NCBI RefSeq assembly: GCF_000719265.1
Contig: NZ_JOFL01000021.1
Coordinates: forward strand, 1-64,000
DNA length: 64,000 bases
Direction of reading: 5' to 3'
From: Streptomyces roseoverticillatus
GTDB taxonomy: Bacteria; Actinomycetota; Actinomycetes; Streptomycetales; Streptomycetaceae
The position numbers and the translations under genes were made by a program. Numbering within the stretch: position 1 is the first letter of the stretch; every line of letters starts with the position of its first letter. Of the stretch, positions 17,380 to 27,419 are shown piece by piece. The notes beneath the pieces were generated by a model that saw only the letters and a list, made by a program, of their open reading frames with translations, was not told the origin of the DNA and did not search any database.

Positions 17380-18108
17380 TCAAGAACCGGCGATCACTGT
17401 TCTCCCGGCGGACTCCCTATTCCGGGCGGTCCCCGTCCGCGCCGCCGGCACGGAGCGCCGCAGCCGGAATTCCCCCGGCGCCCGGTCCGCACGGGCCGCG
17501 GCGATCGCCCGGGCCCGCTCGGCGTCGCCGCGGGCCACAGCGTCCACGAGGGCGCCGAGCAGCTCCCACGTGTCGACGGGCCGCACCGGCGGCTCCGCCG
17601 CGTACACCCAGGCGATCTTGAGCCGCAGCTGGGTGAGCAGCCCCGCGATGCTGGGGCTGCCGGAGGCCTGGGCGAGCGTCTCGTCGAACCAGTCGCCCAG
17701 CGGCCGCAGCTCGCCCGTACGGCCGCCGCGGGCCCGCTCCTGGCCCAGCCTGACCAGCCCGCGCAGCACCTTCAGGTGCGCCTCCGTGCGGCGCTGAGCG
17801 GCGCGCGCGGCGCCCAGCGGCTCCAGCAGGGCGCGCACCTCCAGCAGATCCGCGGCCTCCTGCTCGGTGGGCTCGGCGACGCACGCGCCGGCGTGCCGCC
17901 GGGTGGTCACGAAGCCCTCCGAGGCGAGGGTGCGCAGCGCCTCGCGCACGGGCACGCGGGAGACCCCGTAGCGGCGCGCGAGGACCTCCTCGGTGAGCCG
18001 GCTGCCGGGCGGAAACGTGCCGGAAACAATGTCGTCACGAATCGCCGTGCACACGGCATGCGCGGAAATGCGACGGCTCTCCTGAGCCGCTGTCCCCTCA
18101 CCGTTCAC
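17380..18108 (-). CDS. GntR family transcriptional regulator (FadR/FCD type)
   Basis: A 242-residue repressor-like protein. The N-terminal winged helix (about 17-82) has the GntR signature (PPGSRLTEEVLARRYGVSRVPVREALRTL). A helical FCD effector domain follows (about 90-215), though the usual histidine metal ligands are sparse, so a metal-free effector site is possible. The start is GTG at 18108. The gene is convergent with ptsH and has no metabolic gene in its own operon, so its target is not evident. The 250-bp upstream gap includes only the terminator of the M23 gene. Confidence 0.88.
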   Translation of the reverse strand: MNGEGTAAQESRRISAHAVCTAIRDDIVSGTFPPGSRLTEEVLARRYGVSRVPVREALRTLASEGFVTTRRHAGACVAEPTEQEAADLLEVRALLEPLGAARAAQRRTEAHLKVLRGLVRLGQERARGGRTGELRPLGDWFDETLAQASGSPSIAGLLTQLRLKIAWVYAAEPPVRPVDTWELLGALVDAVARGDAERARAIAAARADRAPGEFRLRRSVPAARTGTARNRESAGRTVIAGS

Positions 18109-18285
18109 GTACGGCCCCGCATGGGTGAACCTCCGGATAACCCCCGCGAAACGCGGCCGATTGACGTTTGTTCAGCGACTCTATTGCAGCGGCCCGCGAT
18201 TTCCGACGGCGCGCGGGAAGTCATCGATATGTTTTGGCCAACACGGGGCGGGTGACAGCCACGGCGCGGGGCGGTCCGGGCACGG

Positions 18286-18317
18286 CGAAGGCCCCGGCCG
18301 GTGGGCCGGGGCCTTCG
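18286..18317 (-). terminator. Terminator of the M23 peptidase gene
   Basis: A 14-bp perfect stem (CGAAGGCCCCGGCC with its complement) and a 4-base loop lie 42 bases downstream of the peptidase stop. Confidence 0.85.
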
Positions 18318-18358
18318 TCAGACGATCGGGCGCGCGGGGCGCCGCTGTCCGCGGTGCG

Positions 18359-19168
18359 TCAGACCGAGACGCCGTGCTCGGCGAGGTACGCGACGGGGTC
18401 GATGTCGGTGCCGTAGACGGCGCCCGTGCGGGCCTCGAAGTGCAGGTGCGGGCCGGTGACGTTGCCCGTGGCGCCGGAGAGGCCGATCTGCTGGCCGGCG
18501 GTGACGCTCTGGCCGACGGAGACGTCGATGGAGGACAGGTGGCCGTACTGCGTGTACGTGCCGTCGTTGTGCTTGATGACGACGTTGTTGCCGTACGCGC
18601 CGCCCCAGCCGGCCTCGACGATGGTGCCGGCGCCCACGGCCTGGACCGAGGTGCCGGACTCGGCGTGGAAGTCGACGCCGGTGTGGCTGCCGGAGGACCA
18701 CAGGCCGCTGGAGGCCTTGTAGGACGTGGAGACGTACGAGCCGGCGATCGGCGAGACGAAGGTGTTGAGGCGCTTGCGCTCCTGCTCGCGGGCGATGCGC
18801 TCCTGCTCCTTGCGCTCGGCCTCGGCCTTGCGCTTGGCCTCGTCGTCCGCCTTCTTGACGTCGGCGGCCTGCTGCTTGGCGGCGGTCTCGGCCTCGCGGA
18901 CGGCGGAGGACTCGGCCGCGGAGCTGCTCTGGACCTGGGCCTGCTCGCCGATGCGGCCCGCGGTGTCCTCGCCGATGACGACAGCCTGGGTCAGGCCGGT
19001 GTCCTCGGTGGGACGGTGGACGTCGTCGGGGGTGGCGGCCAGCGCCGGGGCGGCGAAGCCCGCGACGACACCAGTGGCGGCGAGGGTGGCTATGCCTGCC
19101 GCGTTCGCGCTGACGCGAACGGCGCGGCTCGGCTTGCGGTGCTTCCCGGTGGCACGAGTGAACGCCAT
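18359..19168 (-). CDS. Secreted M23 family peptidoglycan peptidase
   Basis: A 269-residue exported cell-wall hydrolase. The signal peptide is residues 1-44 (basic start, hydrophobic ATLAATGVVAGF, cleavage after APALA). A Glu/Lys/Ala-rich coiled coil spans about 85-132. The LytM/M23 domain (about 150-262) has the zinc ligands in HTGVDFHA and GPHLHFEA. The coiled coil suggests attachment to or activation by a partner, as in division-associated LytM factors. Expression is predicted to be controlled by the c-di-AMP riboswitch in its 5' leader, consistent with cell-wall remodelling during growth or germination. Confidence 0.93.
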   Translation of the reverse strand: MAFTRATGKHRKPSRAVRVSANAAGIATLAATGVVAGFAAPALAATPDDVHRPTEDTGLTQAVVIGEDTAGRIGEQAQVQSSSAAESSAVREAETAAKQQAADVKKADDEAKRKAEAERKEQERIAREQERKRLNTFVSPIAGSYVSTSYKASSGLWSSGSHTGVDFHAESGTSVQAVGAGTIVEAGWGGAYGNNVVIKHNDGTYTQYGHLSSIDVSVGQSVTAGQQIGLSGATGNVTGPHLHFEARTGAVYGTDIDPVAYLAEHGVSV

Positions 19169-19193
19169 AGGTGAGGCTGGTCCTTTCCTTCCC

Positions 19194-19330
19194 TCTCGCC
19201 TACCGGGTTAGCTGACGGGTTCGGAGCAGGAAGGTCTCCTACGGATCCCTCCGGAAAGGGGCCCGATTCACCCCAGGGACACTTGGGTCCCCGGCTCCCC
19301 TGGCTCGCGCCGTACGGGGACTCGGCGATG
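19194..19330 (-). promoter_or_regulatory. ydaO-yuaA (cyclic di-AMP) riboswitch
   Basis: On the minus strand the conserved blocks appear in order: GGGGTGAATCGGGCC (about 19260-19274), TAGGAGACCTTCCTGCTCCG (about 19222-19241), then GAACCCGTCAGCTAACCCGG and GTAGGCG (about 19196-19221). This is the ydaO/yuaA aptamer pattern, which commonly precedes cell-wall hydrolase genes in actinobacteria. In this class ligand binding switches expression off. The limits, especially the 5' one, are approximate. Confidence 0.9.
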
Positions 19331-19476
19331 TCTGCCCGGGCCGCGGATGCGACGCACATCTGACGGACAGACGCTTCGACGCTAGACGCCGTCACTTTCG
19401 ATCGGCAAACAGAAGCAGTGTTTTGTGTCCCACGCCACAGTGCAGACGTGCAACCACTCCACTAAACCGGACATTT

Positions 19477-19513
19477 GGCAGGCACGCGCGCCGCTGGGGC
19501 GCGCGTGCCTGCC
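19477..19513 (-). terminator. Terminator of the M16 peptidase operon
   Basis: A perfect 16-bp stem (GGCAGGCACGCGCGCC with its complement) with a 5-base loop lies 39 bases downstream of the second M16 gene. The rest of the 19,331-19,552 gap holds only the M23 promoter region. Confidence 0.85.
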
Positions 19514-19552
19514 GGTTGACGGCGGGTCGGCGGAGCGGCCCGCCGCCGGGGC

Positions 19553-20959
19553 TCAGCCCGTGATCACCGTCACGTCGCCGATGCCGAGGGCCCGGACGGG
19601 CTCCTCGATCTGCGCGGCGTCACCGACGAGCACCGTCACCAGCCGGTCGACCGGGAAGGCGTTGACGACGGCGGCCGTGGCCTCCACCGTGCCCGTCCCG
19701 GCGAGGCGCTCGTACAGCCGCGCCTGGAAGTCGTCCGGGAGGTGCTGCTCGACCTGGTCGGCCAGCGTCCCGGCGACGGCCGCCGCCGTCTCGTACTTGA
19801 GCGGGGCGACGCCGACGAGGTTCTGCACGGCGGAGTCGCGCTCCTCGTCCGTCAGGCCCTCGGCGGCAAGGGTGCGCAGCACCGTCCACAGGTCCTGCAG
19901 CGCGGGGCCGGTGGAGGCGGTGTCCACCGAGCCGCTGATGGCCAGCATGGCCGCGCCGGTGCCCTCCGGGGAGGACAGCAGCACCTGGCCGAAGGCCCGG
20001 ACGCCGTAGGTGTAGCCCTTCTCCTCGCGCAGGACGCGGTCCAGGCGGGAGGTGAGGGTGCCGCCGAGGCAGTACGTGCCGACGGACTGGGCGGGCCACA
20101 CCGCGTCGTGCCGGTCGGCGCCGGTGCGGCCGATGAGGAGCTGCGTCTGGACCGCGCCGGGGCGGTCCACGATGACGACGCGGCCGGTGTCGTCGGCGGT
20201 GACCGGCGGGAGCGGGTGCGGCTCGGCCGGGGAGCCCGTCCAGGCGCCGAGCGAGTCGGCGAGGGCCGTGTCGAGGTCGATGCCGGTGAAGTCGCCGACG
20301 ACCACGGCGGTCGTGGTGGCGGGCCGGACGTGGGCCTCGTAGAAGGCGCGGACGGAGGCGGCGTCGATGCGGGCGACGGTCTCCTCGGTGCCCTGGCGGG
20401 GGCGGGACATCCGCGAGCCGGCCGGGAAGAGCTCCTTGGAGAGCGCCATGGCGGCCCGGCGGGAGGGGTTGGCCAGCTCGTGCGGGATCTCGTCCAGGCG
20501 GTTGCCCACGAGGCGCTCGACCTCGTTGTCCGGGAAGGCCGGGGCGCGCAGGGCGTCGGCGACGAGGCCGAGGGCCTTGGCGAGCCGGGAGGCCGGCACC
20601 TCCAGAGAGAGGCGCACGCCGGGGTGGTCGGCGTGGGCGTCGAGGGTGGCGCCGCAGCGCTCCAGCTCGGCCGTGAACTCCTCGGCGGTGTGCTTGTCGG
20701 TGCCCTCGGACAGGGCGCGCGCCATGATGGTGGCGACGCCGTCGAGGCCCTCGGGCTCGGCGGTCAGGGGGGCCACGACGTTGATGTCCACGGCGACGAC
20801 CTGCTGGCCGGGGCGGTGGCAGCGCAGCACCGTCAGGCCGTTGGGGAGCGTGCCGCGCTCGGGGGCGGGGAAGGCCCAGGGGGCCGCGGGCCCGGCCTGG
20901 GGCCGCGGGTGGAAGTCCATGGAGGGGTGGGCGGGGTCAGCGGCCACGGCGTCGCTCAC
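19553..20959 (-). CDS. M16-type zinc peptidase-like subunit, non-catalytic
   Basis: A 468-residue member of the insulinase (M16) family. Where the active partner has HxxEH, this one reads GLDGVATIMARAL, so it cannot bind the catalytic zinc. The C-terminal domain keeps the R-Y element (SRLDRVLREEKGYTYGV) that helps bind substrate in heterodimeric M16B enzymes. Its GTG overlaps the stop of the catalytic gene by four bases (GTGA), so the two are made together and likely form a heterodimer. There is no signal peptide, so the complex is probably cytoplasmic. Confidence 0.9.
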   Translation of the reverse strand: MSDAVAADPAHPSMDFHPRPQAGPAAPWAFPAPERGTLPNGLTVLRCHRPGQQVVAVDINVVAPLTAEPEGLDGVATIMARALSEGTDKHTAEEFTAELERCGATLDAHADHPGVRLSLEVPASRLAKALGLVADALRAPAFPDNEVERLVGNRLDEIPHELANPSRRAAMALSKELFPAGSRMSRPRQGTEETVARIDAASVRAFYEAHVRPATTTAVVVGDFTGIDLDTALADSLGAWTGSPAEPHPLPPVTADDTGRVVIVDRPGAVQTQLLIGRTGADRHDAVWPAQSVGTYCLGGTLTSRLDRVLREEKGYTYGVRAFGQVLLSSPEGTGAAMLAISGSVDTASTGPALQDLWTVLRTLAAEGLTDEERDSAVQNLVGVAPLKYETAAAVAGTLADQVEQHLPDDFQARLYERLAGTGTVEATAAVVNAFPVDRLVTVLVGDAAQIEEPVRALGIGDVTVITG

Positions 20960-22311
20960 TTGGCCGTCTCCTCTTCTGCGTCGGCGTTCTCGTCGGCGGG
21001 GGCTGCGCTCTCGGTGGGCTCGTACACCAGCACGGCGCGGTTGTCGGGGCGCAGGCGGGCCTGGGCCACCCGCTGCACCTCTTCGGGAGTGATGTCCAGG
21101 ACGCGCTGCACGGCGGTGAGGGCGAGCTGGGGGTCGCCGAACAGCACCGCGAAGCGGCACAGTTCGTCGGCGCGGCCGCTGACCGTGGAGAGCCGGTCCA
21201 GCCACTCGCGCTCCAGCTGGGCCTGGGCGCGCTCCATCTCCGCGGGGGTCGGGCCCTCGGCGGCGAAGCGGGCCAGCTCCTCGTCGACCGCGACCTCGAT
21301 GTCGGGGATCTCGGCGCCGCCGGAGGCCTTGACGTCCAGCCAGCCCAGCGAGGGGGCACCGGCGAGCCGCAGCAGGCCGAAGCCGGCGGCGACGGCGGTG
21401 CGGTCGTGGCGGACGAGGCGGTTGTGGAGCCGGGAGGACTCGCCGCCGCCGAGGACGGTGACGGCCAGGTCGGCGGCGTCGGCCTCGCGGGAGCCGTCCT
21501 GCGGGAGGCGGTAGGCGGCCATCATGGCGCGCGCCGGGACCTCTTCGCGGACGACCTGGCGGAGCTGCTCGCCGATGGTGTCGGGGAGGCCGCCGTCGCG
21601 CGGGGGCTGCTTGCCGTCGTGCGCGGGGATGGAGCCGAAGTACTTCTCGATCCAGGCGAGCGTCTGCTCGGGGTCGATGTCGCCGACGACCGACAGGACG
21701 GCGTTGCCCGGCGCGTAGTACGTGCGGAAGAAGGCGCGGGCGTCCTCCAGGGAGGCCGCGTCCAGGTCGGCCATGGAGCCGATCGGGGTGTGGTGGTACG
21801 GGTGGCCGTCGGGGAAGACCATGGCCGTCAGCCGCTCGAAGGCGGTGCCGTAGGGGACGTTGTCGTAGCGCTGGCGGCGCTCGTTCTTGACGACGTCGCG
21901 CTGGTTCTCCATCGACTCGTCGTCGAGGGCGGTGAGCAGGGAGCCCATCCGGTCTGCCTCGAGCCACAGGGCCAGCTCCAGCTGGTGGGCCGGCATGGTC
22001 TCGAAGTAGTTGGTGCGCTCGAAGCTGGTGGTGCCGTTGAGGGAGCCGCCGGCGCCCTGCACCAGCTCGAAATGGCCGTTCCCCTTGACCTGGGCCGAGC
22101 CCTGGAACATAAGGTGCTCAAAGAGGTGGGCGAGGCCCGTGCGGCCCTTGACCTCGTGGCGCGAGCCGACGTCGTACCAGAGGCAGACGGCGGCGACCGG
22201 GGTCAGGTGGTCTTCGGAGAGCACCACCCGCAGGCCGTTGGCCAGGCGGTGCTCGGTCGCTGTGAGGCCGCCGGTACCGGCCTGTTGCGTGGCCGTGTGA
22301 CCCATGGGCAT
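20956..22311 (-). CDS. M16 family zinc metallopeptidase, catalytic subunit
   Basis: A 451-residue processing-peptidase-like enzyme with the inverted zinc motif HLFEH (His62, Glu65, His66) and the downstream glutamate region ENQRDVVKNERRQRYD. Residues 70-100 (QGAGGSLNGTTSFERTNYFE) match the family core. The start at 22311 (MPMGHTA) is supported by GAAGGGA upstream; a second ATG two codons later is equally usable. It is first in a two-gene operon with the non-catalytic partner and diverges from parC. The likely role is peptide degradation or processing. Confidence 0.92.
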   Translation of the reverse strand: MPMGHTATQQAGTGGLTATEHRLANGLRVVLSEDHLTPVAAVCLWYDVGSRHEVKGRTGLAHLFEHLMFQGSAQVKGNGHFELVQGAGGSLNGTTSFERTNYFETMPAHQLELALWLEADRMGSLLTALDDESMENQRDVVKNERRQRYDNVPYGTAFERLTAMVFPDGHPYHHTPIGSMADLDAASLEDARAFFRTYYAPGNAVLSVVGDIDPEQTLAWIEKYFGSIPAHDGKQPPRDGGLPDTIGEQLRQVVREEVPARAMMAAYRLPQDGSREADAADLAVTVLGGGESSRLHNRLVRHDRTAVAAGFGLLRLAGAPSLGWLDVKASGGAEIPDIEVAVDEELARFAAEGPTPAEMERAQAQLEREWLDRLSTVSGRADELCRFAVLFGDPQLALTAVQRVLDITPEEVQRVAQARLRPDNRAVLVYEPTESAAPADENADAEEETAK

Positions 22312-22382
22312 GTACGTCCCTTCGATCGCTTGAGATCTCGCGCCCGTGCGCGACGACTCGTGCGCGTTGGCTCGCGTGATGA

Positions 22383-22398
22383 ACAGTGCTGTCACTGT
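22383..22398. promoter_or_regulatory. Inverted repeat in the M16-parC divergent region
   Basis: ACAGTG and CACTGT flank a 4-base spacer about 72 bases before the M16 start and 145 bases before parC. It is a possible operator; no regulator is identified. Confidence 0.3.
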
Positions 22399-22542
22399 AT
22401 GCAAGCGCGCTGACATCCGGCGAAGTTCCCGGCGCGGTGCCCCCTTACGGACGGGTCGTGTCCGGTGTTGTCAGTGGCGCGGTCCACAATGGTCCGCGTC
22501 AGCACCCTGCCTCGGCAATCGATCGAAGGAGCCGCAGCCGCG

Positions 22543-24999
<2,457 letters not shown>

Positions 25000-25018
25000 A
25001 AGCCGGTGTGAAAGTGGG

Positions 25019-25049
25019 CTGACGGGGGCGCGAATGGCGCCCCCGTCAG
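25019..25049. terminator. Bidirectional hairpin between parC and the CobW-like gene
   Basis: A perfect 13-bp stem (CTGACGGGGGCGC with GCGCCCCCGTCAG) and a 5-base loop sit between convergent genes. Its right arm overlaps the first unit of the 18-bp tandem repeat. Confidence 0.85.
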
Positions 25050-25098
25050 GCCTGTGCGTACCGTCAGGCCTGCGCGTACCGTCAGGCCTGCGCGTACC
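25045..25098 (-). repeat. Three tandem 18-bp repeats at the CobW gene 3' end
   Basis: GTCAGGCCTGYGCGTACC occurs at 25045-25062, 25063-25080 and 25081-25098. The last copy holds the true stop and the codons for RYAQA; the two further copies repeat the stop region in frame. Confidence 0.9.
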
Positions 25099-26167
25099 GC
25101 AGGACTCCCCACATGGTGTGCTCCTCGGCGAGGGGCTCTCCCTCTGTCACGCGGCAGCGCTCCAGGCCGGCCCGCAGTGCCCCGGCGTCGACTCCCCTGC
25201 CGATCAGTACGAGCTGGGTGAGCCGTTCCTCGGCGCGGGCCCAGGAGGAGCGGTAGAAGCGCAGGAAGTCGCCCACGGCGTGCACGGCGAACTTGTGCTT
25301 GTGCCCGGCTATGCCGAAGTACACGAAGCCCTTGATGCGGTACAGGCCCCCCGGCCGGCTGTCGAGGAACTCCATCAGCCGCCGCGGGTCTACGGGCTCC
25401 GGGGAGACGAACTCGACGCTCTCGTAGGCGGCGTGCAGGTGCCCGCTGTGGTTGCAGCCGTCGTGGCAGTCGTGGCCGTGGCCGTCGTCCTCGTCGCCGG
25501 CGTGCAGGTCCTCGAAGGACAGCTGCCGCACCGCCGCCGTGTCCTCCTCGCGCGGCTTGCGGTCGAAGAGCAGCTCCGGGTCGATGCGCCCGTAGGAGGC
25601 CGGTACGACGGGCGTGCCGGGGCTGAGCTCCGCCAGGACGCCCAGGAGGTCCCGGCGGGCCTCGTCGCCGATCCTGTCGGCCTTGTTGAGGACGACGAGG
25701 TCGGCGATCGCGACGTGCCGGTCGAGCTCGGGGTGCCGGGCGCGGGTGGCGGCGAACTCCGCCGCGTCGACGACCTCGACGAGCCCTCCGTAGACGATGT
25801 CCTTGTTGTCGCTGGCGAGGATCATCCGGATGAGCTCCTGCGGCTCGGCCAGTCCGCTCGCCTCGATCACGATGACGTCGATGCGGGCCGCGGGGCGGGA
25901 GAGCTTCTCCAGGAATCCGTCGAGCTCGCTGGTGTCGACGGCGCAGCACAGGCAGCCGTTGCCCAGCGACACCATCGAGTCGACCTGGCCGGCGACGCTC
26001 ATGGCGTCGATCTCGATGCTGCCGAAGTCGTTGACGACGGCCCCGATGCGGGTGCCCCCGCTCCTCCCCAGGAGGTGGTTGAGGAGGGTGGTCTTGCCCG
26101 ATCCCAGGAATCCTGCCAGCACGATGACCGGGATCTGTCGCTTGGCCACGGGGGGCGCCTCCATCAT
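25082..26167 (-). CDS. CobW/COG0523 family metallochaperone GTPase
   Basis: A 361-residue G3E GTPase. The Walker A motif is GFLGSGKTTLL (about 19-29), the metal-binding CxCC motif is in GNGCLCCAV, the guanine motif is NKAD, and a histidine-rich metal loop lies near residues 228-245 (DGHGHDCHDGCNHSGHLH). A CobW C-terminal domain follows. Such proteins deliver zinc or cobalt to target enzymes. Its ATG shares a base with the citrate synthase stop codon (TGATG), so the pair is co-translated; why a metallochaperone should be coupled to citrate synthase is not known. No Zur-like site was found upstream. Confidence 0.9.
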   Translation of the reverse strand: MMEAPPVAKRQIPVIVLAGFLGSGKTTLLNHLLGRSGGTRIGAVVNDFGSIEIDAMSVAGQVDSMVSLGNGCLCCAVDTSELDGFLEKLSRPAARIDVIVIEASGLAEPQELIRMILASDNKDIVYGGLVEVVDAAEFAATRARHPELDRHVAIADLVVLNKADRIGDEARRDLLGVLAELSPGTPVVPASYGRIDPELLFDRKPREEDTAAVRQLSFEDLHAGDEDDGHGHDCHDGCNHSGHLHAAYESVEFVSPEPVDPRRLMEFLDSRPGGLYRIKGFVYFGIAGHKHKFAVHAVGDFLRFYRSSWARAEERLTQLVLIGRGVDAGALRAGLERCRVTEGEPLAEEHTMWGVLRYAQA

Positions 26168-27315
26168 CAGTCGAGCGCGGCGGGGACCGGCTGGGGCGGG
26201 GGCGGGCCCGTGTACCGGGCCGCCGGGCGGATGATCTTCGAGTCGTCCGCCTGCTCCAGGATATTGGCGCTCCAGCCGACCACGCGGGCCGCGCAGAAGG
26301 TGGGGGTGAACATCTCGCGCGGCAGCCCGCACAGCTCCATGACGACGCCGGCGTAGAACTCGACGTTGGTGTGGAGCTCCCGGCCGGGCTTCAGTTCGGC
26401 GAGGATCTCCTCCACGCGCGCCTCGACCTCGACGGCGAAGTCCACGAGGCTGCCGCCGAACTCCTGGGCGATGCCGCGGAGCATCCGGGAGCGGGGGTCC
26501 TCGGTGCGGTAGACGGGGTGCCCGAAGCCCATGATCCGTTCCCCGGCGAGGACGCGGGCGCGGATCCACCCGTCGATGCGGTCCGGCGTGCCGATGGCGT
26601 CGAGGGTGTCCAGGGCCCGGCTCGGGGCGCCGCCGTGCAGGGGGCCGGACAGGGCGCCGATCGCGCCGCACAGGCAGGCGGCGAGGTCCGCGCCGGTGGA
26701 GGCGATGACGCGGGCGGTGAACGTCGAGGCGTTGAAGCCGTGGTCGATGGTGGAGACGAGGTACTGCTCGACGGCGCGGGCCCGCCGGGCACCGGGCTCG
26801 GTCCCGGTCAGCATGTAGAGGTAGTTGGCCGCGTGGGGCAGGTCGTCGCGCGGCTCCACGGGCTCCAGGCCCTGCCCGAGCCGGTACAGGGCGGTGAGCA
26901 GGGTGGGCACGGCGGCGCAGGCGGCGAGCGCGTCGGCCTCGCGCCGGGCGGGGGCGGTGTCGTAGAGGGGCCGGAGGCCGGCGGAGGCGCCGAGCAGGGA
27001 CAGTGCGGTGCGCAGCCCGGCGAGGGGGCCCGAGCGGGCGCCGGCGCGGGCGATGCCCGGCAGGGCCTCGCGCACGTCCTGCGGCAGGTGGCGCAGGGCG
27101 GCGGTCTCGGCGGCGAAGCGGGCGCGCTGCTGCGCGTCCGGCAGGGTCCCGCGGACCATCAGGTGCCAGACGTCCTCGAAGGAGCGCTTCTGCGCGAGTT
27201 CGACGGCCGAGTACTGGCGGTAGTGGTAGAAGCCCTCCTGGCCTCGGACGTCACCGAGAGCGGTGTCGGTGACGACGACGCCGGCCAGTCCACGGGGCAC
27301 ATCAGTGATCGGCAT
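26167..27315 (-). CDS. Citrate synthase/2-methylcitrate synthase-like
   Basis: A 382-residue citrate synthase family enzyme. Catalytic histidines lie in DHGFNAST (Ser/His region), GPLHGGAPSRAL and FGHPVYRTEDPRS, followed by a conserved aspartate near VEFYAGVVM. It condenses oxaloacetate with acetyl-CoA or propionyl-CoA. It is a short type I form without the N-terminal allosteric domain. The gene is first in an operon with the CobW-like gene and diverges from a second citrate synthase carrying a DNA-binding domain, suggesting joint control through the 104-bp gap between them. Confidence 0.9.
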   Translation of the reverse strand: MPITDVPRGLAGVVVTDTALGDVRGQEGFYHYRQYSAVELAQKRSFEDVWHLMVRGTLPDAQQRARFAAETAALRHLPQDVREALPGIARAGARSGPLAGLRTALSLLGASAGLRPLYDTAPARREADALAACAAVPTLLTALYRLGQGLEPVEPRDDLPHAANYLYMLTGTEPGARRARAVEQYLVSTIDHGFNASTFTARVIASTGADLAACLCGAIGALSGPLHGGAPSRALDTLDAIGTPDRIDGWIRARVLAGERIMGFGHPVYRTEDPRSRMLRGIAQEFGGSLVDFAVEVEARVEEILAELKPGRELHTNVEFYAGVVMELCGLPREMFTPTFCAARVVGWSANILEQADDSKIIRPAARYTGPPPPQPVPAALD

Positions 27316-27387
27316 GGCTGCCTCCTCAGCAGGCGATCGATCAAATCTTGATGCGACTGTCCATGTTTAACTCAATACTTGTCAATG

Positions 27388-27401
27388 TTGATTCGAATCA
27401 A
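27388..27401. promoter_or_regulatory. Perfect 14-bp palindrome between the citrate synthase genes
   Basis: TTGATTCGAATCAA is an exact palindrome in an unusually A+T-rich 104-bp divergent promoter region. A second, looser repeat (ATCAA-ATC-TTGAT, about 27341-27353) lies nearby. It is a candidate operator, possibly for the HTH domain of the adjacent citrate synthase. Confidence 0.5.
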
Positions 27402-27419
27402 TGTAGAGGGGTGGATAGC

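Noticed and set aside
27388..27401. Zur or iron box between the citrate synthase genes
   Set aside because: The palindrome TTGATTCGAATCAA does not resemble the Zur (TGAAAATGATTTTCA-like) or iron-box consensus.
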